Part shown: in pieces, positions 43,376-52,856 of the stretch
How the letters are laid out: every line of letters begins with the position of its first letter
Numbering within the stretch: position 1 is the stretch's first letter
DNA from: Mycobacterium sp. Root265
Lineage (GTDB): Bacteria > Actinomycetota > Actinomycetes > Mycobacteriales > Mycobacteriaceae
DNA: 64,000 nucleotides
Reading direction: 5' to 3'
Assembly: GCF_001428895.1 (NCBI RefSeq)
Contig: NZ_LMJA01000001.1
Location: forward strand, 627,200 to 691,199
The notes under the pieces: model-generated
The model's database searches: none
What the model was told of the DNA's origin: nothing
Seen by the model: only the letters and a program-made list of their open reading frames with translations
Position numbers and translations under genes: made by a program

Positions 43376-44769
43376 ACGAGATCACCGGAGCACCGTGGTT
43401 TGCCTGGGCGGTGGGCATCTCTGTCGGCCTGCCCCTGACGATCGTGCTGCTGACCGAACTGCGCAACGCACTGGTGCGCAGAGGAAGCATGCTGGCTCGC
43501 GCGGTCGGACTGCTGCGCAATTACATCCTGCCGCTGGGCGCACTGTTGCTGCTGCTCACCAAGGCCAACGAGGTGTCCGCGAATGCCACGCCGGTGCGGA
43601 TCATCGCCACGGTGTTCGGATTCGTCGTTCTCATCCTGTTGTTGTCGGGGCTGAACGCCACCCTGTTCCAGGGCGCTCCCGACGACAGCTGGCGCAAACG
43701 TATGCCCTCGATCTTTCTGGACGTGGCCCGCTTTGCGGTGATCGCCGTCGGGCTGGCCCTGATCTTTTCCTATGTATGGGGCGCCAACGTCGGCGGTCTG
43801 TTCACCGCGCTGGGTATCACGTCGATCGTGTTGGGTCTGGCGCTGCAGAATTCGGTGGGCCAGATCGTCTCGGGTCTCCTGCTGCTGTTCGAGCAGCCGT
43901 TCCGCCTCGGCGACTGGCTCGACACCCCGAGCGCGCGTGGACGTGTCATCGAGGTGAACTGGCGCGCAACGCATATCGACACCCGTAGCGGCATGCAGAT
44001 CATCCCCAACTCGGTGCTCGCCGGTGCGTCGTTCACCAATCTGAGCCGGCCGGCCGGTCAGCACTCGATCACGGTGCGCTGCGTGTTCGGTGTGGAGGAT
44101 TCACCGGATGTGGTGTGCGCCCTGCTGGCCCGGGCGGCCAATGCGCTACCGCACTTGCGTGCCGGTGCGACGGCCACCGCCGTGTACAGCGGTGGGCTGG
44201 ACTACCAGGCCTCCATCCCGCTGCGCTCCCCCACCGATGACGTCGCCGCCAGGGCGACGTTCCTGCGTTGGGTCTGGTACGCATCGCGTCGGGCCGAGCT
44301 TCATCTCGATGAGGCCGATGACGATTTCGCGACTCCGGAGCGGGTCGCTGACGCCATGACGATCGTGGCGTCCAGCCTGCGCCTGAAGGGTGCCGAGCTC
44401 GACGATGTGACGTCCCGGGTGCGGCTGGCGCGGTACGGCGCCGAGGAGTCCATTCAGTCACCCGGCCAGGTCCCGACCCGAATGACGTTCATCGTGCAGG
44501 GCCGGGTGAAACTGACGGCGGTGCGTGACGACGGCGTGATCGTCACGGTCCGCACGGCCGAGGAAGGCGACTTCCTCGGCCAGACCACGCTGACCCGGGA
44601 GCCCGTTGCGACGGGCGCGTATGCGCTCGACGAGGTCACCGTCGTGCAGATCGACCGGGGTGACCTGGAGCAGCTCGTCGCCCGGAAACCGGTGCTGCTG
44701 CAGGAATTCGGCAGGGCCATCGAGGAACGCCAGACCGCCGTCCGGCAGGCGCTGTCCGCGACCGACTGA
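43372..44769 (+). CDS. MscS-family channel with C-terminal cyclic-nucleotide-binding-like domain (copy 1)
   Basis: This 465-aa protein has four to five TM helices (about 10-160), then the MscS pore-lining and beta domain (GLFTALGITSIVLGLALQNSVGQIVSGLLLLFEQPF, RVIEVNWRATHID, QIIPNSVLAGASFTNLS). A C-terminal CRP-type binding fold follows (about 350-460). Its phosphate cassette reads GDFLGQTTLTREPVATG: the Glu that normally binds the ribose is Gln404 and the Arg that binds the phosphate is Val412. The ligand may therefore differ from cAMP. It is co-translated with the cyclase-like sensor. M. tuberculosis Rv2434c is the likely relative. Confidence 0.88.
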   Translation: MNEITGAPWFAWAVGISVGLPLTIVLLTELRNALVRRGSMLARAVGLLRNYILPLGALLLLLTKANEVSANATPVRIIATVFGFVVLILLLSGLNATLFQGAPDDSWRKRMPSIFLDVARFAVIAVGLALIFSYVWGANVGGLFTALGITSIVLGLALQNSVGQIVSGLLLLFEQPFRLGDWLDTPSARGRVIEVNWRATHIDTRSGMQIIPNSVLAGASFTNLSRPAGQHSITVRCVFGVEDSPDVVCALLARAANALPHLRAGATATAVYSGGLDYQASIPLRSPTDDVAARATFLRWVWYASRRAELHLDEADDDFATPERVADAMTIVASSLRLKGAELDDVTSRVRLARYGAEESIQSPGQVPTRMTFIVQGRVKLTAVRDDGVIVTVRTAEEGDFLGQTTLTREPVATGAYALDEVTVVQIDRGDLEQLVARKPVLLQEFGRAIEERQTAVRQALSATD

Positions 44770-44908
44770 ACACCGGTGTCGGAGCTGGTCTCGACTCCGA
44801 GTCGCAATCGTTAGCAACCCGCGACCACACCACGCCGCGCTGTTACGCGTGTGACTGCTGAGGCGCATGTTCAACTACCTCACGAAGAAAGCAGCGGCGC
44901 TTGCTTAA

Positions 44909-45934
<1,026 letters not shown>

Positions 45935-45957
45935 TGAGGGCTTGAGCCACCAAAACC

Positions 45958-46001
45958 CAGGGAGCCTGCCGTACCCCCCGAACGGCAGGCTCCCTGCTTT
46001 T
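45958..46001. terminator. Intrinsic terminator between the antigen 85 and MscS copy 2 genes
   Basis: A perfect 15-bp stem (45958-45972 with 45982-45996, arm CAGGGAGCCTGCCGT) with a 9-nt loop is followed by CTTTT. It lies 23 bp after the antigen 85 stop and before the convergent MscS gene, so it can act for both strands. Confidence 0.9.
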
Positions 46002-46020
46002 GTGTGTTCGGGGGGCCCGG

Positions 46021-47430
46021 TCAGGTCGGTTGCACCTGAGCGCCGCGCGCGTCCTCTGCTGCACGGCGGCGCAGTTCGATGGCTTCGCCCAACATCCTGG
46101 CCAGCTGCGGATTGTTCTGTACCACAGAGCTGATGGTGCGGCGGGGAATGGCGAGCAAGGTGGTGTCGGTCAGCGCGACCGCCCCGGTGAGGACCGGCTG
46201 ACGGGTCAACGCGGTGGTCCCGATGTAGTCCCCCACCTCGAGTCGCCCGACGGCAACCTGCTCGCCGATGTCGGTGATCACCGTCAGCTCCAGTTCCCCG
46301 GCGACGATGAAAGCAAGCGCATCCGGCACCGATCCGACCTCTTGGACGACCTCCCCCCGGCAGTAGATCAGCTGACGGCTTTCGGCGATCATGTCGGCGA
46401 CGGTCTCCTCGTCCAGGCCCAGAGCCGACGCGATCCGGCGGGGGTGGGCGGCGATGTGAGTGTCGTCGCCGAATCCGCCGTCGGCTTCGTCGAGGTGCAA
46501 ACCGGCGCGCCGCGCCGCATACCAGGTCCGCTGCAGCAGCGCATTTTTGGTCGAGCCGTCCTCGGCGGGTGATCCGATCGGCACCGACACCCGGTATTCG
46601 CCGGCGCCCAACGCGGATACTCGCGAGTCGACGTCGGCCAGTTTGGCGGGAAGGGCATCGGCGACGGCCCTGAGGGTCTCGACGACGGTGCCCGGCCGGT
46701 CATCGGCGGCAAACGCGAGTGTCGCGGTCGTATAGAAAGCGGCACCGTGCACGCGACTGAGGTTGGTGAACGACGCGCCGGCCAACGTCGCGTTCGGGAC
46801 GATCTGGATGCCGTTGCCGGTGTCGATGTGAATGGAACGCCAGTTGACTTCGAGGACACGACCTTTCCCCGACGGGGTGTCCAGCCAGTCTCCGATGCGG
46901 AAGGGCTGCTCGAAGAGCAGGAACAGCCCGGCGATGACCGGGCCGACCGCCGTCTGCACCGCGAGACCGATGACGATGGATGTCACACCGACCGCGGCGA
47001 ACAGCCCCCCGATATCGGTCCCCCACACCCAGGAGAACAGAACGCCCAGTCCGATCGCGATGACGATGAGCCGGCCGAGGTCGATGAAGATCGAGGGCAG
47101 CCGTTCCCGCCAACTACCGGCACGGGCTTGACCGAACAGGGCCGCATTGGCCCCCGACAGGGCAAACAGGATGACCAGGAAACCGAACATCGTCGCCGCG
47201 AGCCGTGGCCAGGTTGCCTCGGCGTCGGTGTCGTTGAGCTGATCGACCAGGATGAGCAGCGCCAGCGCCGGTAACACCGCGTTGCGCAGCAGCGCCACCG
47301 GACGGGCGTAGCTGCTGTGCCGGCGGGACAGATATTGCTGCACCTCGTTGAGGATCAACAGCGCCACGGGAAGCGCGACCACGACAATGGCGGTCGGCCA
47401 GAACCACGGTTGTGAGATCAGCGCGTTCAT
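46021..47430 (-). CDS. MscS-family channel with C-terminal cyclic-nucleotide-binding-like domain (copy 2)
   Basis: This 469-aa paralogue of the channel at 43372 is colinear with it over the whole length (for example LLFEQPFRIGDWLDTPSGKG, FTNLSR). It has the same helices, MscS beta domain and CRP-type C-terminus. The phosphate cassette GDYIGTTALTRQPVLTG again lacks the Glu (Thr405) and Arg (Val413). This shared change argues for a conserved non-standard ligand rather than decay. ATG 47430 overlaps the cyclase-like stop (ATGA). Confidence 0.88.
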   Translation of the reverse strand: MNALISQPWFWPTAIVVVALPVALLILNEVQQYLSRRHSSYARPVALLRNAVLPALALLILVDQLNDTDAEATWPRLAATMFGFLVILFALSGANAALFGQARAGSWRERLPSIFIDLGRLIVIAIGLGVLFSWVWGTDIGGLFAAVGVTSIVIGLAVQTAVGPVIAGLFLLFEQPFRIGDWLDTPSGKGRVLEVNWRSIHIDTGNGIQIVPNATLAGASFTNLSRVHGAAFYTTATLAFAADDRPGTVVETLRAVADALPAKLADVDSRVSALGAGEYRVSVPIGSPAEDGSTKNALLQRTWYAARRAGLHLDEADGGFGDDTHIAAHPRRIASALGLDEETVADMIAESRQLIYCRGEVVQEVGSVPDALAFIVAGELELTVITDIGEQVAVGRLEVGDYIGTTALTRQPVLTGAVALTDTTLLAIPRRTISSVVQNNPQLARMLGEAIELRRRAAEDARGAQVQPT

Positions 47431-49604
47431 GACGTCACCCGGGTCGGAATCTGCAGTGCCCAGACGGTTTCGGTGCCGTCGTTGGTCGTCACCGTGCCCG
47501 CTTCTTCGAACGTGTAGAAGCCCGTGAGGCTGGTGTGCACGCGGTCGCTGACGAAGATGCCGGGTCGATCTGCGGCCGCATGCACCCGGTGCGCGAGATC
47601 GACCGCCTCACCCCACAGGTCGTAGATCCTGGTGCGTTGGCCGATCAGCCCGCTGGACACCGGGCCGCTGTCGATGCCGACCCGCACCGTCAACCCCGCG
47701 TTGTGCTGCTTGTTGAACAGCTCGATCACCTCCGCGAGTTCGATCGCGAAAGCGACGGTGCGGCTGGCGTGGTCGACTCGCGGAGTGACCAGCCCGCAGG
47801 TCGCCAGAAATCCGTTGTGCAAGCCACGCACCCGCTCGATGCCGTGGTGTTCGGCTGCCGCATCGAAGGACTCGAACAGCGTGTTGAGCAGCCGCACCGA
47901 TTCGTCGGACGCCAACGACCGGCTGAAATCCTTGTAGTTCAACAGCTCTGCGTAGATCACCGAGACGTCGCGGTAATCGCTGCTGATTGTCTTCTCGCCC
48001 CCGCGGAATCGACGGGCGACCGACTCCGGCATCAACGAGGCCAGAAGTTCGTCGTTCTCCCGGCGTTGTTCGTCGATCAGTGCCTGCTTCGTTCTCAAGC
48101 TGTCGCTCATATTGTTGAATTCCGCGGCCAGGTCACCGAACTCATCCTGGGTCGTCACCGGGACGCTGACTCCCAGTTCACCTCCGGTCACCCGGCGCAC
48201 GGCCGAAGCCAACTGCGTCAACGGACGTGTCAGCATCCGGCTGAGCAGCAACGCCAGGATGCACACCACCAACACGATGGCGGCGGTCGACAGCGCGATG
48301 TTACGGGCGAACCTGTTGACCGGGGCCAGTGCCTCGTTCTCGTCGATCTTGGCGACCAGCACCCAATCCAGGCCCGGAATGTCCAACGGCATATAGGCCA
48401 CCAGTGAGGCCGGACCGATGTAGTCGTCATCGGTCACCACGCCGGATTCACCGGCCAGCGCATTGTTGACCGCCAGCGTGTCGACGGGCTGCAGAAGGAC
48501 GCTTCCGTTGACCGCCACCTGCCGTTCGGCGACGTCGGTGGGCGTGCCGTTGTCGACCACCGCGTCGATATAACCGTCAGGATTGGTCACCAGCTCACGG
48601 GAGGCCGAACGCATCAACTTGTCGGAGCCGGCGAGATAGGTTTCGCCGGTCGCCCCCAGTCCGTCCTGCTCCCAGCCGTTGGCACCGGTCATCACATTGT
48701 TGATGCCGTCCAGCGACATCTGCAGGGCGAGAACTCCCACGATGTTGCCGCCGCTGCCGATCGGTGACAGTACCCACGGCGTCGGCTTGTCATAGGAGGG
48801 CGGATAGCGCTCGAAGTCGGTGACGAAGGTCTGGTCGACCGATGTGGCTTGCAGCGCCTCGCGATAACCGTCGGCCAACAACGATGTCCGGTAGGGCCCG
48901 GTGAACAAATTCGTCCCGAGGTCCGCACCCTTGTAGGCGGTGTAGACGGCATTGCCGTTGGTATCGAGCACCAGCGCGTCCTCGAAACCGAACCTCGTCG
49001 TCAGGTCCGCGAAAAAGCTCTGATAGCGCGCGTTCACCGCCGACCACGCACTGGGATCACCGGCTGTCCGCACCGCCAGTGCCTTCTCGAAGTCGCCCCC
49101 GGCCGGAACCGTGTAGGCGTTCTGCAGGTAGATGGCCGCGTTGCCGGTCGGCTCGAACAGCGTCGGGTCGGCCGGCTCACCGGTGCGGGCACTCAACTCG
49201 GGTGCGAACACCGTTTCGTAGAACTTCGCCACGTTGGCCTCGGCGTCGGGCGGCGGCGGGGTGGATTCGAGTTCGGCGAAGGCCGCACCGAATTCGCGGG
49301 CAGCGTTCACCGTCGTCGTCCCGTGCGTGACGATCGAGGCGGCGTCGGTGATCATTCGGTAATAGGCGGTGATTTCCCGCGCCCGGGACTCCCGGAGCTG
49401 CGTCATCCGGGCGAATTCCGCGCTACGCAACGAGTCTGTGCCCGACACATATCCGATGGCGCCGGCGACGAGCACCGACAAGACACTGACCACGAGCAAT
49501 ACGATCAACAATTTGGATTGAATGCCGAGCGACCGACGCGGCCCACCTGAACGGGCGAAGCGTGATGCCACAAGCGACCTCTTCCATCGGACGATCGGAA
49601 CCAT
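47427..49604 (-). CDS. Membrane receptor with HAMP and degenerate class III cyclase domain (copy 2)
   Basis: This 725-aa paralogue of the sensor at 41207 has identical domain order and almost the same numbering: TM, dCache-like domain, TM, HAMP, cyclase fold. It is more degenerate: the first metal Asp is E553 (VIYAELLN), the second is N597, the base Lys is R593, and the transition-state Asn is D669; R673 and D662 remain. Classical cyclase chemistry is unlikely. I start at MVPIVRW; a GTG ten codons upstream is possible. It is co-translated with MscS copy 2. About 220 bp separate it from the divergent membrane gene. Confidence 0.86.
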   Translation of the reverse strand: MVPIVRWKRSLVASRFARSGGPRRSLGIQSKLLIVLLVVSVLSVLVAGAIGYVSGTDSLRSAEFARMTQLRESRAREITAYYRMITDAASIVTHGTTTVNAAREFGAAFAELESTPPPPDAEANVAKFYETVFAPELSARTGEPADPTLFEPTGNAAIYLQNAYTVPAGGDFEKALAVRTAGDPSAWSAVNARYQSFFADLTTRFGFEDALVLDTNGNAVYTAYKGADLGTNLFTGPYRTSLLADGYREALQATSVDQTFVTDFERYPPSYDKPTPWVLSPIGSGGNIVGVLALQMSLDGINNVMTGANGWEQDGLGATGETYLAGSDKLMRSASRELVTNPDGYIDAVVDNGTPTDVAERQVAVNGSVLLQPVDTLAVNNALAGESGVVTDDDYIGPASLVAYMPLDIPGLDWVLVAKIDENEALAPVNRFARNIALSTAAIVLVVCILALLLSRMLTRPLTQLASAVRRVTGGELGVSVPVTTQDEFGDLAAEFNNMSDSLRTKQALIDEQRRENDELLASLMPESVARRFRGGEKTISSDYRDVSVIYAELLNYKDFSRSLASDESVRLLNTLFESFDAAAEHHGIERVRGLHNGFLATCGLVTPRVDHASRTVAFAIELAEVIELFNKQHNAGLTVRVGIDSGPVSSGLIGQRTRIYDLWGEAVDLAHRVHAAADRPGIFVSDRVHTSLTGFYTFEEAGTVTTNDGTETVWALQIPTRVTS

Positions 49605-49811
49605 CGCCGAGACGCAAAGAACGCGCTGCCGCACCCACCGCGTACCGACTGATTAGGTCATCAAGATATGCCGCGATGACCGAATACGCGGCGACCTTTC
49701 GCGAATCAAGCCAAACCACTGCTCGGGCGCGAGACGACGAGGCACCGCGCCGGCGCCGCGGCTTTTGGCTGTGCGGCGGCGATTCGCGCCGAATTATCTG
49801 CGCAGCCGCAA

Positions 49812-49817
49812 TAAAGT
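49812..49817 (+). promoter_or_regulatory. Putative -10 (TAAAGT) for leaderless membrane-protein gene
   Basis: TAAAGT fits TANNNT and ends 6 nt before ATG 49824. Confidence 0.4.
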
Positions 49818-49823
49818 TCAGTC

Positions 49824-50267
49824 ATGGCAGCCGATGACCAGGGCACACCAACCCTGCATGTGCAGCACCGCGTCGATCCCGGCGCGCTGGCCCTGGCCAC
49901 GGTAGGTGGGGCCGTCGCCTTCATCTTCGCCGGCGAGGACTGGGACATCCTGGCGGTCGTCATCGGTCTGATGCTGCTGCTGATCCTGCTCGCCCACCAT
50001 CACGCCGCGCCGACCAACGGCAGCCCGCGCTCCTACCTGCTGCGCGGGGCCTTCGGCGCCACAACGGGTCTCGCGTTCAGCATCGCGGTGGCACCGGCCA
50101 TCGAATACGGCATCGTCACCCCGTACTTCCACACCGAAGATGACGAGGGCTTCTCGATGGACGCGTGGAACACCACCGTCGCGCTGTCCGGGGTGTGGCT
50201 GGTCGCGGGAATTCTGCTCGCGGTGTTCGAGCCACGCATCGCACGCTGGCTGGACCGGGTGAAGTAG
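49824..50267 (+). CDS. Hypothetical small membrane protein
   Basis: This 147-aa protein has about four hydrophobic segments separated by short loops, including an acidic loop (FHTEDDEGFSMD). I do not recognise a family. It is divergent from cyclase copy 2 and convergent with the Nudix gene. No functional clue is visible. Confidence 0.65.
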   Translation: MAADDQGTPTLHVQHRVDPGALALATVGGAVAFIFAGEDWDILAVVIGLMLLLILLAHHHAAPTNGSPRSYLLRGAFGATTGLAFSIAVAPAIEYGIVTPYFHTEDDEGFSMDAWNTTVALSGVWLVAGILLAVFEPRIARWLDRVK

Positions 50268-50272
50268 CGGCT

Positions 50273-50767
50273 TCAGCCGTCGAAGCGGGACCTGCCGTCG
50301 ACAGCCTCGTGCAGGCAACGGTTCTCACGTGCGCTCAGCGCTCCACGGATGCGGTCGGCCAAGCGCGGGACAGTCACCGCGTCCAGGTCCGCCGGCTCGA
50401 CGAGTACCACAGCCGCGACTTCCGGATCCGGACTACGTCGTGCGAGGTCCCCGGATGCGACCGACCCGCCGTCGTAGACGAACATGACCGAATCGCCGCG
50501 CTCGTCGCCGTCGTTCTGGTGTTCGACCGCGAGCAGCCGCCCGACCGCCACGTCGATTCCGAGTTCTTCTCGGCACTCCCGCGCGCATGCGGCCGGTGCG
50601 GACTCTCCGGCTTCGACCGCACCGCCCGGGATTTCGTAGAAGTCGCGGTAGGTCGTGTCAATCATCACGATGCGGCCGTCGTCGGTCGTGATGAGCGCGC
50701 CGGCGCCTTGGCGGACACGGGCTAGATGCGCGTAGTACCGATCGGCTGATACCTGCGAGTCGCCCAT
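50273..50767 (-). CDS. Nudix hydrolase
   Basis: This 164-aa Nudix enzyme has the Nudix box GGAVEAGESAPAACARECREELGI (about 57-80, with REC-REELG metal residues), which hydrolyses a nucleoside diphosphate linked to another group. It may clean oxidised nucleotides or cleave NDP-sugars. The start at MGDSQV is preferred over an upstream Met. No partner gene indicates the substrate. Confidence 0.88.
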   Translation of the reverse strand: MGDSQVSADRYYAHLARVRQGAGALITTDDGRIVMIDTTYRDFYEIPGGAVEAGESAPAACARECREELGIDVAVGRLLAVEHQNDGDERGDSVMFVYDGGSVASGDLARRSPDPEVAAVVLVEPADLDAVTVPRLADRIRGALSARENRCLHEAVDGRSRFDG

Positions 50768-50845
50768 GACACCATCATGAGGGGTGGAATCGCACACCAG
50801 GTGCGGTCACCTCAATCGACGACAATCCAGACACCGGGGCAACGC

Positions 50846-51205
50846 ATGAAGGAAATCGCAACCCGAAGGCGCAGCCAGCCCGCGCCGCCATGGGCCTTGT
50901 TCGAGGATCTGTGCGACCCTCACCGCCAACCGGCACGTCCCTGGCTCGAGGTGAAAGATGACGAGATCGCACCGACCGTCCTCGAAAGTGATCCGGCACG
51001 CCTGGTCGTCTGGTCGTCGCTGTGGCCCGAGCGCCCCGACGCGATCGTGCGGTTCGACCTCACGGCCACCGATGACGGCGGCACAGACCTGCGCTGGACC
51101 CTGTGCATGGACGAGCCCGAACCCGACACCGACCTGGTGAGCCGTATACGGCACCGTCTCGGCGAACTCATCAACGCCAATCTACGTTTCACCTACGGTC
51201 AGTGA
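50846..51205 (+). CDS. SRPBCC-like small protein
   Basis: This 119-aa protein is consistent with the SRPBCC/polyketide-cyclase helix-grip fold: PWALFEDLCDP, RLVVWSSLWPERPDAIVRFDL, then a C-terminal helix (VSRIRHRLGELINANLRF). Such proteins bind hydrophobic ligands, but the function is unknown. It lies between the divergent Nudix gene and the convergent permease. Confidence 0.6.
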   Translation: MKEIATRRRSQPAPPWALFEDLCDPHRQPARPWLEVKDDEIAPTVLESDPARLVVWSSLWPERPDAIVRFDLTATDDGGTDLRWTLCMDEPEPDTDLVSRIRHRLGELINANLRFTYGQ

Positions 51206-51212
51206 CCGTCGC

Positions 51213-52640
51213 TCAGTCTGTCGCGTTCACCCGGGCATCGTCTCGCCGGTCACTGCGTTGGACGAACCACCACAGCACCACACCGGCTGCCAGGATCGAC
51301 CCGGCGATGCCGAGTTCGAGCACGCCGCCGTATCCCGTCACCGAGAACCCGGTCGCGCCGACCACCAGCATCACCGAGAGCAGAATCGCCAGACCGATCG
51401 ACACCGGCACGAAGACCCGCGGAAGGCGGATCGGGCGCACCGCGTCGGGACGGTCCTTGCGCAACAGCGCGAAACCGGTCACCGCCAGCACGTGGGCCAG
51501 GATGTAGCCGAGGTTGCCGGTGACGATGATCGCCAGCGGCTGCTGAAGGACCACCAGCAGAACGATGTTGAGCACCAGCATCACGTTGAGTGCGCGGATG
51601 GGAACACCGCGGCGGTTGAGCTTGCCCATGGAGCGCACGGTGATGCCTTCCTTGCCCATGTTGAACAGGACCCGCGACGCGTCGGCTACAGATGTCAACA
51701 TCACCAGCACCAGAGATGCGATCAGGCACAGCACCATGACGTCCGCACCTGCCCCGGTCAACTGCGAGAAGCTCGCCACGAAGAAGGTGGAGGGGTCCGC
51801 CGCGATCGCCTCTTCACCGGCGAATCCGCCGAGGGTCAGCGGAACGAGGAAGAACACTCCCAGGCAGAACAGCGCCGATGCCCGGATCGCCCGCGACGTG
51901 TCCCGGACCGGATCGCGGTACTCCGAGGCGAAGGTCGCGCAGACCTCGATACCCAGTGTGGTCCAGGCCATCACGTACAGCCAGACGATCGCGGTGTGCA
52001 GACCCTCCAGGCCGTGCAGGTTCCACGTCAGGTCCATCGGCGCCCAGTCGGCGTTGAAGAGCGGGAAGAAGATGAATACGGCCAGCGGGATCATCAGGAT
52101 CGCCGCGGTCACATAGACGAAGGCCATGGTGACCCGCACGCCGATGACGTTGATGCCGTACAGCACGAAGATGACGATCAGTCCGATGAGGATCGGGAAG
52201 CTGAAGTGCAGCGGCCCCAGGTCATACGTCCACTCCTGGTCGGGGAACCACTGGGATTGCACCAGCAGGCCGGTGAACGAGCCGTAGGTCGCCAGGTTGG
52301 ACCCCCACGGCAGCCAGTATCCGACGCCGGCCAGGGGCGCGAACCAGGGCACCCGCTTCTTCCATGCCTCGGCCGCGTAGCCCGAGATGCCTCCCGAGGC
52401 GTTGGGGAACATCGCCGCCAACTCGATGTAGATCCAGTTGACCGCCAACGAGATCGCCATCGAGATGGCCCACAGCACCGCGGCGCCCCAGCCGCCGAGC
52501 CCGGCGATCGAGGCGCCCAGGGTGGCTACCAGCGCGGCGGGCATCGTCATCGCCATCGCGAAACCGTCGAACCAGCGCATCTTGCGCGGCAGCACCTCGT
52601 CCACCGAATGCAGCTCTGCTGCTTCCCTATTGGTTGTCAT
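51213..52640 (-). CDS. APC-family amino acid/amine permease
   Basis: This 475-aa permease has about 12 helices, beginning WFDGFAMAMTMPAALVATLG and including NASGGISGYAAEAWKKR. It imports amino acids or amines. ATG 52640 has a strong ribosome site (GGAGGAA). It follows the aldehyde dehydrogenase and amine-oxidase-type genes on the same strand, suggesting import of the same amine. About 216 bp upstream contain CGTGT-TGTTC-ACACG (52714-52728), a possible operator. Confidence 0.87.
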   Translation of the reverse strand: MTTNREAAELHSVDEVLPRKMRWFDGFAMAMTMPAALVATLGASIAGLGGWGAAVLWAISMAISLAVNWIYIELAAMFPNASGGISGYAAEAWKKRVPWFAPLAGVGYWLPWGSNLATYGSFTGLLVQSQWFPDQEWTYDLGPLHFSFPILIGLIVIFVLYGINVIGVRVTMAFVYVTAAILMIPLAVFIFFPLFNADWAPMDLTWNLHGLEGLHTAIVWLYVMAWTTLGIEVCATFASEYRDPVRDTSRAIRASALFCLGVFFLVPLTLGGFAGEEAIAADPSTFFVASFSQLTGAGADVMVLCLIASLVLVMLTSVADASRVLFNMGKEGITVRSMGKLNRRGVPIRALNVMLVLNIVLLVVLQQPLAIIVTGNLGYILAHVLAVTGFALLRKDRPDAVRPIRLPRVFVPVSIGLAILLSVMLVVGATGFSVTGYGGVLELGIAGSILAAGVVLWWFVQRSDRRDDARVNATD

Positions 52641-52713
52641 AGGTGTGTTCCTCCAGTGCGTGGGGTCGTGGATCCGAAAGGCCGGCGGCGTCCTCTTGGG
52701 AGGAGGGGCCGCG

Positions 52714-52728
52714 CGTGTTGTTCACACG
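52714..52728. promoter_or_regulatory. Short inverted repeat upstream of the permease
   Basis: CGTGT and ACACG are perfect 5-bp arms around TGTTC. The position before the permease suggests a regulator site, but the arms are short. Confidence 0.3.
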
Positions 52729-52856
52729 TTAAGGCTTCGACGTCAATGTCGCAGCGCTTCTTGAATTATTGTGGCGCAACATCTTTCGAGCTGTCGAGCA
52801 GCACTCGTCACCGACCTGGCCACAGCTGCGCCAGAACGGTCTCGGAGAAGTGATAT

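Noticed and set aside
51258-52853. Plus-strand open frame of about 530 codons opposite the APC permease
   Set aside because: Low-complexity His/Gln/Arg/Asp composition and no motif; it is the complement of a hydrophobic protein gene.
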